This document shows positions 24,772 to 33,794 of a stretch of DNA of 64,000 bases, one piece after another. A program made the translations under genes and the position numbers. Source of the DNA: Paramixta manurensis (GTDB lineage: Bacteria; Pseudomonadota; Gammaproteobacteria; Enterobacterales; Enterobacteriaceae). Where the stretch lies: the NCBI RefSeq assembly GCF_013285385.1, contig NZ_CP054212.1:1-64000 (forward strand), given 5' to 3'. Under the pieces are notes generated by a model. It had not been told where the DNA came from. It saw only the letters and a program-made list of their open reading frames with translations, and did no database searches. Positions within the stretch are counted from its first letter, which is position 1; each line of letters begins with the position of its first letter.

Positions 24772-26238
24772 TTAGCGGCCGGAAATCACTTCACTAACGG
24801 TGTCGCGCAATACGCCGTTATTGACCTGGATAATGGCTTTATGCGGGTCGTAACGCAGAATGCGCGACAACGGATCGTGACGCTTTTTCTCCAGTAGCGA
24901 AGTGACCAGCGGGCTGCGCCAGCATTGACGTAATTGCGCCAGCGTCAAACCGGAGAGCGCTTCCAGCCGACCAGCCAGCGACGGATTACTTTGATTGCCG
25001 CCTAGCAACGCATCAATGTCGCTGGCATCAAGCGCCAGTTGTTCCTGCGCCAAATAGTGCGCCAGATGTTTTCCCTGCTCGGTAAACGGCGAATAGATCA
25101 TGCACACCAATTGCCCGGTATTAAGGCCAAACGCGCTACTGGCAAATTGCGTGGCCCGCTCGCGCTGCGCGTTAATCGCTTGGTCATCCTGATAGCGCGC
25201 CGCCATTTCGGTAATTAAATGCGGTGGGAAATCCTTTTGTTTCATCAGACCGAGCGCGAAGCGCACATATTCGCGAATACCTTCGGCATAGCTACGTTGC
25301 AACAGGGTTTCCGCGCGCAGACCGCGAATATGCGCCATCAGCGTCGGGTTGCCACAATCCGATTCAGAGAAACTAAACATCAATTCGTCAAAACGGAAAT
25401 GCATGAAATCGTTGAGTAATGTCCAATGCGCGCCCGCCTCATAGGCGGTATCCTGATAGATATTGAAGAACAGCGGATCGCGTGCCAGTTGGTGGGTGAT
25501 GCGGTGACCCGGCGTCACGTTTTCCGCGCCATAAATGTTGCCGAAATAGCGTTCCGCTACACCGTCGAGGGTTTCGAGAAAACCGGAAAAACCGGCGCGC
25601 TTCTCAACTTCTGGCGCCGCGAACAGGCGTGAAAGATGTCGGGCCCAGGCGACATAAGCGGTTTGTTCTTGCGGCGAATCGCCGGTAATAATCAGGTCAA
25701 CGCCACCGTCGTAATGAGCGGCAAGACCAAAAGAGTTGACCATACTGAGGTTACAGGCATTACAGAAAGTAGAACGCGCATCGGCCTGAAAGCGGTGACC
25801 ATTCATCAGCACATCATTGCGGTTCTGTTGCCGGACGGCATCTGGCATGGCTAAATGACGCTCGAAGGGGCGAATCAATAAACCATCGGTGAGCAAACAC
25901 TCCACCATCTCATCGCCCTGTATTTGCAGCGCGCGATACACCCGGTCGATATTTTCCATGACGCAATCATTCATCCCGGCATGGCGATTGGTACTGATGC
26001 GCAGGCGGAAAGTGTCACCTTTTTCCTGCCACAATAATCCCTGGATATAACGCACATAGGCCACCATATAGCTGCTATCTTTACCGCCGCCATAAGCCAG
26101 TAATACGCGATTATTTCGTAGCGTTTCTTTATCGGGCAGAGTATCAATTAATCGCCGTGCGCAATTTCTTGCGGAATGAATAATTGAGGGAGAGAGCCAG
26201 ACTTCAATATTTTCCATCATGACCGAAAGGTTATTCAT
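24772..26238 (-). CDS. PP-loop ATP-pyrophosphatase-type enzyme
   Basis: 488 aa, first gene of the operon. The PP-loop AYGGGKDSS (48-56) is the adenylation motif of N-type ATP pyrophosphatases (asparagine synthetase, tRNA thiolases, NAD synthetase). A CxxC pair (Cys159/Cys162, FCNACNLS) is a possible zinc or Fe-S site, and ITGDSPQEQTAY near 184 is in the usual second-motif position. Together with the separate class II amidotransferase it may form a two-subunit amide- or lactam-forming enzyme. I do not recognise a characterised orthologue. AAGGA site before ATG 26238; divergent from the MocR regulator. Confidence 0.75.
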   Translation of the reverse strand: MNNLSVMMENIEVWLSPSIIHSARNCARRLIDTLPDKETLRNNRVLLAYGGGKDSSYMVAYVRYIQGLLWQEKGDTFRLRISTNRHAGMNDCVMENIDRVYRALQIQGDEMVECLLTDGLLIRPFERHLAMPDAVRQQNRNDVLMNGHRFQADARSTFCNACNLSMVNSFGLAAHYDGGVDLIITGDSPQEQTAYVAWARHLSRLFAAPEVEKRAGFSGFLETLDGVAERYFGNIYGAENVTPGHRITHQLARDPLFFNIYQDTAYEAGAHWTLLNDFMHFRFDELMFSFSESDCGNPTLMAHIRGLRAETLLQRSYAEGIREYVRFALGLMKQKDFPPHLITEMAARYQDDQAINAQRERATQFASSAFGLNTGQLVCMIYSPFTEQGKHLAHYLAQEQLALDASDIDALLGGNQSNPSLAGRLEALSGLTLAQLRQCWRSPLVTSLLEKKRHDPLSRILRYDPHKAIIQVNNGVLRDTVSEVISGR

Positions 26239-26439
26239 TTTTCACTTTTCCTTTGGCAAATAAATATAACGCTCCCCGGATGTTGAAAGCGACGCGCCAT
26301 TTCCTGAACACGACCCGCCAAAAAAAATGCTAAAGAATGACTGTTTCAAGCCTGGTTATTGTTAAGCACTTGTCGGGTAAACTACTATCAAAGGAGTTTC
26401 TTTAACAGGCACAGATCAGAGCGATATGGAGTGGAACAG
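26239..26439. promoter_or_regulatory. Divergent region, PP-loop operon / MocR regulator
   Basis: 201 bp between divergent genes and the likely site of both promoters and MocR control. No convincing hexamers or long inverted repeats were found by eye. A GGAG site (26428-26431) 8 nt before ATG 26440 sets the regulator start. Confidence 0.45.
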
Positions 26440-27888
26440 ATGTCCGGCGCAAAGCCAGATCGGGAAAGTCAGGGTAGCCGCTATCGGCAGATTGCGGAAC
26501 AGATTAAACAGGCGATACACGCAGGTACGCTGCTACCGGACACGCGCTTACCTTCGGTGCGCACGCTCGCCGCTCAGTACCGCGTCAGTTTAACCACTGC
26601 GCTCAAAACGCTACGTACGCTGGAAGATGAACACTATGCGGTAGCGAAACCGAAATCCGGCTTTTTTGTTGCGCCCTTACAACGTCCACAGCGTGACTTA
26701 CCGGCGGTAGTGGAACAGCCGAAGGCGATTGCGCCGCTGGATGAGCAGACGGAGTTGCATTTAGCGATGGTGGGGGCGGATTGTCGGGTTCGCCTCGACT
26801 TAGCCAACGGTGACAGCGCGCTGTATCCGGTGAAAAGAATTGGGTTGTTAATGCGCCAATTGGGCTATAGCAAACCCTTTTTATTAGGCAATACGGTAAA
26901 GGGCACCGGTTATGCGCCGTTAAAAGCCGAAATTGCCCGTCGCGCAGTGGAGTATGGCTGTAATATTAATCCTGACGATATTTTGATTACTAATGGGTGT
27001 ATTGAGGCCATTTCCCTTTCGCTGCGAGCAACGGTAATGCCGGGTGATGTGGTCGCGGTAGAATCGCCCTGCTACTTTGTCTTATTGCAAATGCTGCATA
27101 ACCTTAATTTACGGGTAATTGAAGTTGAGGCGGGCCACGAAGGTTATATTAATGTCGAAACGCTAACCGCTCTGTTCCGTCGTAAGGCGGTAAAAGCGTT
27201 TGTTACCCTGGCAAATATTAATAACCCATTGGGAAAGAGTATTCCCAATGAGGAGAAGGCATATATCGCGCGTCAGGCGGATGAAAATGATGTCGTTATT
27301 ATTGAAGATGATATTTTTGGCGATACCGCTTTTGGCGAGCGGCGGCCTTTCCCGATGCGCGCCTTTAGTCCGAACGCCATTCTCTGTAGCGGTTTTTCTA
27401 AAACTGTCGCGCCGGGTATGCGCATTGGTTGGGTACATAGCGCCAATTTTATGCGCAAAATTGCTTCGTTAAAGTACACCTCAACCATGGGCACGTCGGT
27501 CCTCTCCCAAGCCGCCATTGCCGAATTACTGCGCAGCGGAGGTTATGATGCCCACCTGCGCAAATTACGACGCGAACTTTCCCGGCAGATAAACCAGATC
27601 CGCCAGGCGGTATTACGCTACTTTCCGGCCGGTACCCGCGTCTCGGAACCGGAGGGCGGCTATGTACTGTGGGTAGAAATGCCCCGTCAGGCGCTCAATG
27701 TCCGCGCCCTGTTCATCAAAGCGCGCAACGCTGGCATCGGTATTGCGCCGGGGCATATCTTTGCCACCGATAATCGTTACGATCACTGCTTCCGCCTCAA
27801 CGCGGGTTTTGGCTGGAATGATGAAGTTGATCAGGCCATTAAACAACTGGCGCAGTGGTGCCAGCACTCCTTGCCGCCGGCATCCTAA
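26440..27888 (+). CDS. MocR-type regulator (GntR HTH + aminotransferase domain)
   Basis: 482 aa from ATG 26440 (GGAG at 8 nt). The longer frame back to 26359 lacks a Shine-Dalgarno. An N-terminal GntR winged helix (about 12-80, with LPDTRLPSVRTLAAQYRVS) is fused to a fold-type I aminotransferase-like domain (about 110-480) with the PLP Lys in CSGFSKTVAPGMRIGW and ITNGCIEAI. MocR regulators sense PLP or amino-acid-derived ligands and usually control the adjacent divergent genes. Here that is the six-gene PP-loop/ATP-grasp operon, supporting an amino-acid substrate or product. The Dpp-like operon downstream is an alternative target. Confidence 0.87.
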   Translation: MSGAKPDRESQGSRYRQIAEQIKQAIHAGTLLPDTRLPSVRTLAAQYRVSLTTALKTLRTLEDEHYAVAKPKSGFFVAPLQRPQRDLPAVVEQPKAIAPLDEQTELHLAMVGADCRVRLDLANGDSALYPVKRIGLLMRQLGYSKPFLLGNTVKGTGYAPLKAEIARRAVEYGCNINPDDILITNGCIEAISLSLRATVMPGDVVAVESPCYFVLLQMLHNLNLRVIEVEAGHEGYINVETLTALFRRKAVKAFVTLANINNPLGKSIPNEEKAYIARQADENDVVIIEDDIFGDTAFGERRPFPMRAFSPNAILCSGFSKTVAPGMRIGWVHSANFMRKIASLKYTSTMGTSVLSQAAIAELLRSGGYDAHLRKLRRELSRQINQIRQAVLRYFPAGTRVSEPEGGYVLWVEMPRQALNVRALFIKARNAGIGIAPGHIFATDNRYDHCFRLNAGFGWNDEVDQAIKQLAQWCQHSLPPAS

Positions 27889-28198
27889 ACGCCAGTGACA
27901 GTGATCAATCTTTAATCCCGCCAGTTACACATTGCTAGCGATCTTTATCACATTTTCCCACTCGCGGTTCTCATATAGACCGCATTGAGTGTGCGTTGCG
28001 TTATATTGTTTAACAACATTGCTAGCAATTTTAAACAATGTGATGCAGTGTCATAACCGTACACATCTGCGGTAACCGGTGTGTCAATCTGGAAACATTC
28101 GGCGTCTTTTGCCGTCACTCACATCCCATTCAGTCTCGTTCATTCGCCAGCCATATTGTCGGTATCTATATTGCTAGCAATTTTGACGAGGAGAAACG
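27889..28198 (+). promoter_or_regulatory. Promoter region with three ATTGCTAGCAAT palindromes
   Basis: 310-bp gene-free region upstream of the importer operon. The 12-bp perfect palindrome ATTGCTAGCAAT occurs at 28018-28029 and 28170-28181, and with one change (ATTGCTAGCGAT) at 27931-27942. The last copy is 18 bp from the leader start, inside the likely promoter or leader. Palindromes with ATTG...CAAT arms fit FCD-type GntR operators (and some LacI types); the GntR gene at 36474-37169 is the first candidate. Three sites 87 and 152 bp apart would permit looping. Confidence 0.65.
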
Positions 28199-28246
28199 AT
28201 GCGATCGGGGCGCGCAGGGTATTTCAACCTTTATAAAAAGGCATAA
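28199..28246 (+). CDS. Possible 15-aa leader peptide
   Basis: ATG 28199 has an excellent AGGAG Shine-Dalgarno 5-6 nt upstream. The frame reads 15 codons (MRSGRAGYFNLYKKA) and ends in TAA 1 nt before the ATG of the substrate-binding protein (28248), whose own ribosome site is weak (AAAAAGGC). This spacing suggests translational coupling or a leader that tunes the operon. It may equally be a fortuitous short frame; too short for homology. Confidence 0.4.
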   Translation: MRSGRAGYFNLYKKA

Positions 28247-28247
28247 C

Positions 28248-29822
28248 ATGAAAAAATATTGGCTGTCGTTTTTACTGCTCAGTCTCTCGTGCCAGCCAGC
28301 GCTGGCGCAGAATGTGGTGCGCTGGGCGACCTCCGGGGATATACCGACGCTCGATCCCTACGCGTTTGCTTCTACCAGCGCGTTGGCGTTTCAAAACCAT
28401 ATCTACGAAGCGCTGTTGCAGCGCGATAATGATTTAAACCTTCAGCCAACGCTGGCGACGCATTGGGAATATGTTAACGACACCACCTTACGTTTTACTC
28501 TGCGCCAGGGTGTGAAATTCCAGAATGGCGATGATTTTGAGGCTGACGATGTAGTGGCCTCGATCGCCCGCGCCACCGATCCGGACTCCGGGGTTCGCGC
28601 CAACGTCTCCTCGATTAAAAACGCCGTGGCGGTGGATAAATACACCGTTGATATTCATCTTAAAGAGAAAAGCGGCATTGCCCTCAATGAACTGAGCGGC
28701 GTCCTGATAATGGATAAAAGCTGGATGGCGCAGCATAACGCACTAAAACCCACCAGTATTAGCCAGGGTACCGAAGGTTACGCTACCAATAACACCAACG
28801 GAACCGGCCCATTTATGCTGGAAAGCCGTCAGCGTGACGCGCAGATGATCCTCAAAAAAAATCCCGGCTGGTGGAATCGCGCGCAGTCGCAAAACAATAT
28901 TGATGAAATCATCTTTAAACCGGTTTCCTCCGATGCTACACGGCTGTCGGGCATTCTGGCCGGTGAATATGACCTGGTGACCAACGTCCCGCTACAGGAT
29001 ATTGATCGCCTTAAGCTTGACCCTAAGCTCACCACCTTAGTGAGCCCGTCGCTGCGGGTTGATTTCCTGGCCTTTAACCTGCGCGATAAACTGAATGCGG
29101 GTAACACTAACGGCAAAAATCCTTTGCAAGATCTCCGCGTACGTCAGGCGTTGATGATGGCGATTAACCGCGAAGCGATTGTGAAAAAAATCATGCGTGG
29201 CATGACCAGCGTGGCAAATACCTACCTGGCGCCCGCCATCCCCGGTTATGACCCGAAATCCGCCATTGCCTTGCCTTACAATCCAGCAAAAGCGAAACAG
29301 TTATTAAGCGACGCGGGTTTTCCGCAAGGGTTTCCGCTGCAATTTGATTGCGTAGAAGGCGCTTACATTAATGCGCCGCAATGGTGCCAGGCGGTACAGG
29401 GGTTTTGGTCGAAAATTGGTGTGAAAACCACCATGAACGTGCATCCGTACAGCGTCTATAACCAGATAACCGACAACGGCAAAACCGACATTGCGGTCAT
29501 CGGCTGGGCAAACCTGCCGATTATGGATGCGCATAACATCTCCGTTCAGCTATTGCATACCAATGACAATACCGGTTTCGGCATGTTTAACCTGCCGCGC
29601 TATAGCAACCCGCGTGTTGACCAACTCATAGAAGCGTCGTTACCGGAATTAGATCAAGCCAAACGCGTAGAAATGTTGCGCCAGGAGATCAATTTAGCGC
29701 AGTCCGACCTGCCCTACATCCCAATGCATTTTGAACCGGTGGTGTGGGTGGTCAGCAAACAACTCACGCTAAAACAGAGCCCGGATAACGTGGTGCGCCT
29801 GTGGTACGGCCAGTTTAAATAA
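28248..29822 (+). CDS. Dpp/Opp-type ABC substrate-binding protein
   Basis: 524 aa, SBP family 5. Signal peptide 1-20 (ending ALA before QNVV), no lipobox, so a soluble periplasmic binder. Family features: RWATSGDIPTLDPYAF, LATHWEYVNDTTLRFTLR, GTGPFML, RLSGILAGEYDLV and the C-terminal LWYGQFK. The ligand class spans peptides, nickel complexes and opines. The downstream amidohydrolases suggest a cyclic amide or heterocycle here. It is followed by two permease and two ATPase genes in the standard order. Confidence 0.88.
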   Translation: MKKYWLSFLLLSLSCQPALAQNVVRWATSGDIPTLDPYAFASTSALAFQNHIYEALLQRDNDLNLQPTLATHWEYVNDTTLRFTLRQGVKFQNGDDFEADDVVASIARATDPDSGVRANVSSIKNAVAVDKYTVDIHLKEKSGIALNELSGVLIMDKSWMAQHNALKPTSISQGTEGYATNNTNGTGPFMLESRQRDAQMILKKNPGWWNRAQSQNNIDEIIFKPVSSDATRLSGILAGEYDLVTNVPLQDIDRLKLDPKLTTLVSPSLRVDFLAFNLRDKLNAGNTNGKNPLQDLRVRQALMMAINREAIVKKIMRGMTSVANTYLAPAIPGYDPKSAIALPYNPAKAKQLLSDAGFPQGFPLQFDCVEGAYINAPQWCQAVQGFWSKIGVKTTMNVHPYSVYNQITDNGKTDIAVIGWANLPIMDAHNISVQLLHTNDNTGFGMFNLPRYSNPRVDQLIEASLPELDQAKRVEMLRQEINLAQSDLPYIPMHFEPVVWVVSKQLTLKQSPDNVVRLWYGQFK

Positions 29823-29843
29823 TCATCCGGTAGAGGAAAGGCT

Positions 29844-30809
29844 ATGTTCAGTTATCTGGTAAAGCGCCTACTACAAATGTGTCTGTTAATGCTGACCGTT
29901 GCGTTACTGGCGTTCTCAATGTTTCAGTACCTTGGCGATCCCATCAACAATATGTTGCCGGAAAGCGCCACCCAGCAGGAGCGTATCGAACTGCGCACCC
30001 GCTTAGGGTTAAACGACCCGTTTCTGGTGCAGTTTTGGCATTTTATTACGCGCATTTGTCACGGGAATTTCGGGATTTCTTACCACAACCAAGTTGATGT
30101 CTTTCAACTCATCATGGAGCGCTTACCGGCGACGCTGGAACTGGTTGCAGTGTCAGTCGCCATCGCGTTGGTGATTGGGTTGCCGTTAGGCGTATGGTCA
30201 TCGATCAGTAAGAACCGCTACTTACTCGGCGCCGTGCAGTTTCTGTCGCTGATCGGGGTCTCATTACCCAGCTTCCTGATTGGTATCTTGCTGATTATTG
30301 TGTTCTCGGTATGGCTGGGCTGGTTCCCCTCCAGCGGACGCGGCGAGGTGGTGCATATCGGGTTCTGGAGTACCGGCATGTTGTCGGCCAGCGGCTGGCG
30401 CGCGGTTATCTTACCGGCGGTTTCACTCTCGCTATTTATGATTACCCTGATCATGCGGTTGGTACGGGCAGAAATGCTGGAGGTGATGCGTACCGACTAT
30501 ATCAAATTTGCCCGCGCGCGCGGCATTAGCCAGCTTCGCATCTGGTTCCGCCACGCCTTACGCAATGCGCTCCTGCCGGTGATTACCATTATTGGCCTAC
30601 AAATTGGCGGCCTGATTGCCTTCGCCATTGTCACTGAAACCGTGTTCCAGTGGCCGGGGATGGGGCTGTTATTCATTCAGGCGATCAATTATGTCGATAT
30701 TCCGGTTATCGCCGCGTATCTGGTGTTCATCTCCTTGATTTTTATCGTTATCAACACGGTCGTCGATTTGCTTTATTTCCTGATCGATCCGCGTATGAAG
30801 CACGCTTAA
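29844..30809 (+). CDS. ABC transporter permease, DppB-like
   Basis: 321 aa inner-membrane permease with about six membrane segments. The N-terminal FSYLVKRLLQM and the GDPI loop are typical of DppB/OppB. The EAA-like motif EVMRTDYIKFARARGIS near 213-229 contacts the ATPases. It pairs with the DppC-like gene 15 bp downstream. Confidence 0.88.
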   Translation: MFSYLVKRLLQMCLLMLTVALLAFSMFQYLGDPINNMLPESATQQERIELRTRLGLNDPFLVQFWHFITRICHGNFGISYHNQVDVFQLIMERLPATLELVAVSVAIALVIGLPLGVWSSISKNRYLLGAVQFLSLIGVSLPSFLIGILLIIVFSVWLGWFPSSGRGEVVHIGFWSTGMLSASGWRAVILPAVSLSLFMITLIMRLVRAEMLEVMRTDYIKFARARGISQLRIWFRHALRNALLPVITIIGLQIGGLIAFAIVTETVFQWPGMGLLFIQAINYVDIPVIAAYLVFISLIFIVINTVVDLLYFLIDPRMKHA

Positions 30810-30824
30810 CCGGAGAACGATGAT

Positions 30825-31805
30825 ATGAATCCTTCTGAAACTAAGAGCCCGGAAACCACCTCCCAACGCTGGTGGCAACGAACGCGTCGCCAGCTTGGCA
30901 TCTGGGCGGAGAGTGATTTTTTGTACGCTTTCTGGCGTTCAAAGATCACGGTCGTGGCGTTTATCTGGGCGGTTATTTTGTTGATTGCCGGTTTATTGAG
31001 TCACTGGCTGGCGCCGCATCCAATCTTTGATGCCTCAAGTTTTGACCTGATGGACTCAGAGCTGCCGCCTGCGTGGATGAGCGAAGGCGATCCGCGTTTT
31101 TGGTTGGGGAGTGATGTGCAGGGGCGCGATTTACTGTCATTAATGCTGTTTGGCCTGCACATCTCGCTGATCGTTGGGCTAATCAGTGTTTCGCTCTCGG
31201 TGGTATTTGGCTGCTTGCTCGGCGTGCTGAGCGGCTATTTTGGCGGCTGGTTAGATACCTTGATCATGCGATTTGCCGACGCGATGTTAAGTATCCCCAC
31301 CATTATGTTTGCGCTATTACTTAGCGGCGTGGCGCGCGGCATTATCCCGAAAGAGAGTCAGGAAGCGATGGCAATGCCGATCATTGTGGTTGCCATTACG
31401 CTAACCGGATGGATGCAATACGCGCGGACCATTCGTTCTTTAACGCTGCTGGAAAAACGCAAAGAGTATGTATTGGCTTCGCGCATCAGCGGCGGCGGGC
31501 ACCTGCATATTATGTTCGCGCATATTCTGCCGAATGTAACCCGCCCAATTTTCGTGTTGGCGACGTTGCACCTCGGCCTGGCTATTTTGACCGAGGCTAC
31601 CCTGTCATTCCTCGGCGTTGGTATGCCTCCAGACCAACCCTCGCTGGGTACGCTGATCAATGAAGGTAACCAATACCTGTTTTCCGGGCAGTGGTGGGTA
31701 GTACTGTTTCCGGCCATCGTGCTGGTCACGCTCTCGCTAGCGTTCAATATTCTCGGCGACTGGTTACGTGATGTGCTTAATCCAAAATTACAGCAGGGAG
31801 GATAA
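30825..31805 (+). CDS. ABC transporter permease, DppC-like
   Basis: 326 aa. An OppC-type N-terminal domain with TM1 (about 43-62), then PRFWLGSDVQGRDLLS and further membrane segments. The EAA-like motif is LLEKRKEYVLASRISGGG near 205-222, and ATLSFLGVGMPPDQPSLG is typical of DppC. Second permease of the importer. Confidence 0.88.
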   Translation: MNPSETKSPETTSQRWWQRTRRQLGIWAESDFLYAFWRSKITVVAFIWAVILLIAGLLSHWLAPHPIFDASSFDLMDSELPPAWMSEGDPRFWLGSDVQGRDLLSLMLFGLHISLIVGLISVSLSVVFGCLLGVLSGYFGGWLDTLIMRFADAMLSIPTIMFALLLSGVARGIIPKESQEAMAMPIIVVAITLTGWMQYARTIRSLTLLEKRKEYVLASRISGGGHLHIMFAHILPNVTRPIFVLATLHLGLAILTEATLSFLGVGMPPDQPSLGTLINEGNQYLFSGQWWVVLFPAIVLVTLSLAFNILGDWLRDVLNPKLQQGG

Positions 31806-31810
31806 GCAAA

Positions 31811-32791
31811 ATGACCAGTACACCTTTATTACAGGTCGAAGGGCTGTGTATTGATTTTATGCAGCGGCGCGGGGCATTACGGGCTATTTCCGATGTTTCG
31901 TTAACCCTCAATCCGGGCGAGTTGCTCGGCATGGTGGGTGAATCCGGCGCCGGGAAATCCCTCACCGGTTCGGCGATTACCGGGTTACTGGAACATCCGG
32001 GACATATTAGCCACGGCCAGATTCACTTTAAAGGTCAGCGCATTGATCGGTTGGATGAACGTCAGCGGCGGGCGTTGCGTGGGCGTGAAATCGGCTCCAT
32101 CTTTCAGGATCCGTTAACCAGCTTAAACCCGGTAATAACCGTGGGCGAGCAGTTGATTGAGACTATCCGTACCCATTTGCCGCTGAATGAAAAGCAGGCG
32201 CGTCAACATGCGGTGCGTTTATTGGCGGAAGTGGGCATTAACAGCCCGGAACAACGCATGGCGCAGTATCCGCACCAGTTTTCCGGCGGCATGCGACAGC
32301 GCATCATCATCGCGCTGGTGCTGTGCGTTTCTCCTTCATTAGTGATTGCCGATGAACCCACCACCGCGCTGGATGTTTCGGTACAGGCGCAAGTACTGGG
32401 CTTACTAAAACGGTTGTGTAAGCAGTCGCAGACGGCGGTGATGTTGATTACGCACGATATGGGCGTCATTGCGGAAATTTGCGATCGGGTGGCAGTAATG
32501 TATGCCGGACGGCTGGTCGAAATCGGGCCGGTTAATCAAATTCTGATGCATCCGCAACACCCTTATACGCAGGGCTTAATGGCCTCGATCCCCTCATTGC
32601 ATCAACGGGAAGCGCGCTTGCGGCAAATTGAAGGCGCAATGCCACGGTTAAATCAGCTTCCACAAGGATGCGCTTTCCATCCGCGCTGCCCGCACGGCAG
32701 TTTACAGTGCCGCCAGCAAATTCCGGCGTTAAAACCGGTCGGCGAGGTTCAGGTGGCTTGTTTGCAGTGTGAAGAAGAGGAAAGCCGATGA
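31811..32791 (+). CDS. ABC transporter ATPase, DppD-like
   Basis: 326 aa nucleotide-binding protein: Walker A GESGAGKSL near 40, signature FSGGMRQRI near 157, Walker B VIADEPTTALD near 179, and the oligopeptide-type C-terminal domain with clustered Cys (GCAFHPRCPHG). Overlaps the next ATPase gene by 4 bp (ATGA). Confidence 0.9.
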   Translation: MTSTPLLQVEGLCIDFMQRRGALRAISDVSLTLNPGELLGMVGESGAGKSLTGSAITGLLEHPGHISHGQIHFKGQRIDRLDERQRRALRGREIGSIFQDPLTSLNPVITVGEQLIETIRTHLPLNEKQARQHAVRLLAEVGINSPEQRMAQYPHQFSGGMRQRIIIALVLCVSPSLVIADEPTTALDVSVQAQVLGLLKRLCKQSQTAVMLITHDMGVIAEICDRVAVMYAGRLVEIGPVNQILMHPQHPYTQGLMASIPSLHQREARLRQIEGAMPRLNQLPQGCAFHPRCPHGSLQCRQQIPALKPVGEVQVACLQCEEEESR

Positions 32792-33780
32792 CACAGCAAC
32801 ACGCGCATTCCCCAGCGCGCCCAGTGGCGCTGCGGGTAAAAGATTTACATATCACCTTTAATGACGGCAATGGCGGCCTGTTTTCGCGCGGTAAAAAAAC
32901 ACCGCTACGGGCGGTAAGGGGAATCAGTTTCGACGTTTATCAGGGGGAAACGTTTAGCCTGGTCGGCGAGTCCGGTTGTGGGAAATCCACCGTTGCGCGT
33001 GCGTTAGTGGGGCTCTGGCCAATAAGTCAGGGCAGTATTGAGCGGGAGGATCACCATTCGCTATCAGGGCAGGCTGCCGCCGCGCAAAATATTCAGATGA
33101 TTTTTCAAGACCCTTACGCCAGCCTTAATCCGCGCTGGCGGGTGGAGCGAATTATCGCCGAACCGCTCAACCTGCAAGGGCGGGCCGGTACGCCAGCCGA
33201 AGTCCGACAAAGAGTTGGCGAGTTGTTACGCCAGGTCGGGTTATCCGGGCAAGACATGTTCAAATATCCCCATGAGTTTTCCGGCGGACAGCGGCAGCGC
33301 ATTTCGATTGCCCGCGCATTATCGACCCAGCCAGCGCTGATGATTTGTGATGAGCCGACCTCGGCGCTGGATGTCTCAGTACAGGCACAGGTGCTGAATT
33401 TAATGAGCGATTTGAAACAGCGCCTCGGGCTGACCTACTTTTTTATTAGCCACAATATGTCTGTCATTCACCATTTCTCCGATCGGGTGGGGGTGATGTA
33501 TCTCGGGCGCATTGTGGAACTGGGGCCGGTAGAGCGTATTTTCCACCATCCCGGTCATCCCTATACCCGCATGCTAATTGATACCATTCCTCAACCGGGA
33601 AAAATTCGCAGCGGAACGCCGTTGAGCGGTGAAATACCCAGCCCACTGGCGCCGCCGCCTGGCTGTGCTTTCCAGCCTCGTTGCCCACACGCCACCGAGC
33701 TATGCCGCCGTGAAGCGCCGCCGGTACGGGCGTTATCGGCAGAACACCATATCGAATGCCATTATCAGCTTGACGCTTAA
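32788..33780 (+). CDS. ABC transporter ATPase, DppF-like
   Basis: 330 aa nucleotide-binding protein: Walker A GESGCGKST near 57, signature FSGGQRQRI near 162, Walker B MICDEPTSALD near 185, and C-terminal GCAFQPRCPHA. Partner of the DppD-like ATPase. The first amidohydrolase gene starts 14 bp downstream, so uptake and hydrolysis genes share one transcript. Confidence 0.9.
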   Translation: MTQQHAHSPARPVALRVKDLHITFNDGNGGLFSRGKKTPLRAVRGISFDVYQGETFSLVGESGCGKSTVARALVGLWPISQGSIEREDHHSLSGQAAAAQNIQMIFQDPYASLNPRWRVERIIAEPLNLQGRAGTPAEVRQRVGELLRQVGLSGQDMFKYPHEFSGGQRQRISIARALSTQPALMICDEPTSALDVSVQAQVLNLMSDLKQRLGLTYFFISHNMSVIHHFSDRVGVMYLGRIVELGPVERIFHHPGHPYTRMLIDTIPQPGKIRSGTPLSGEIPSPLAPPPGCAFQPRCPHATELCRREAPPVRALSAEHHIECHYQLDA

Positions 33781-33794
33781 TACAGGAACACTTT

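Noticed and set aside
27931..28181. CRISPR array from the repeated ATTGCTAGCAAT motif
   Set aside because: Repeats are only 12 bp, unevenly spaced (87 and 152 bp), and palindromic; there are no cas genes. Operator sites fit better.
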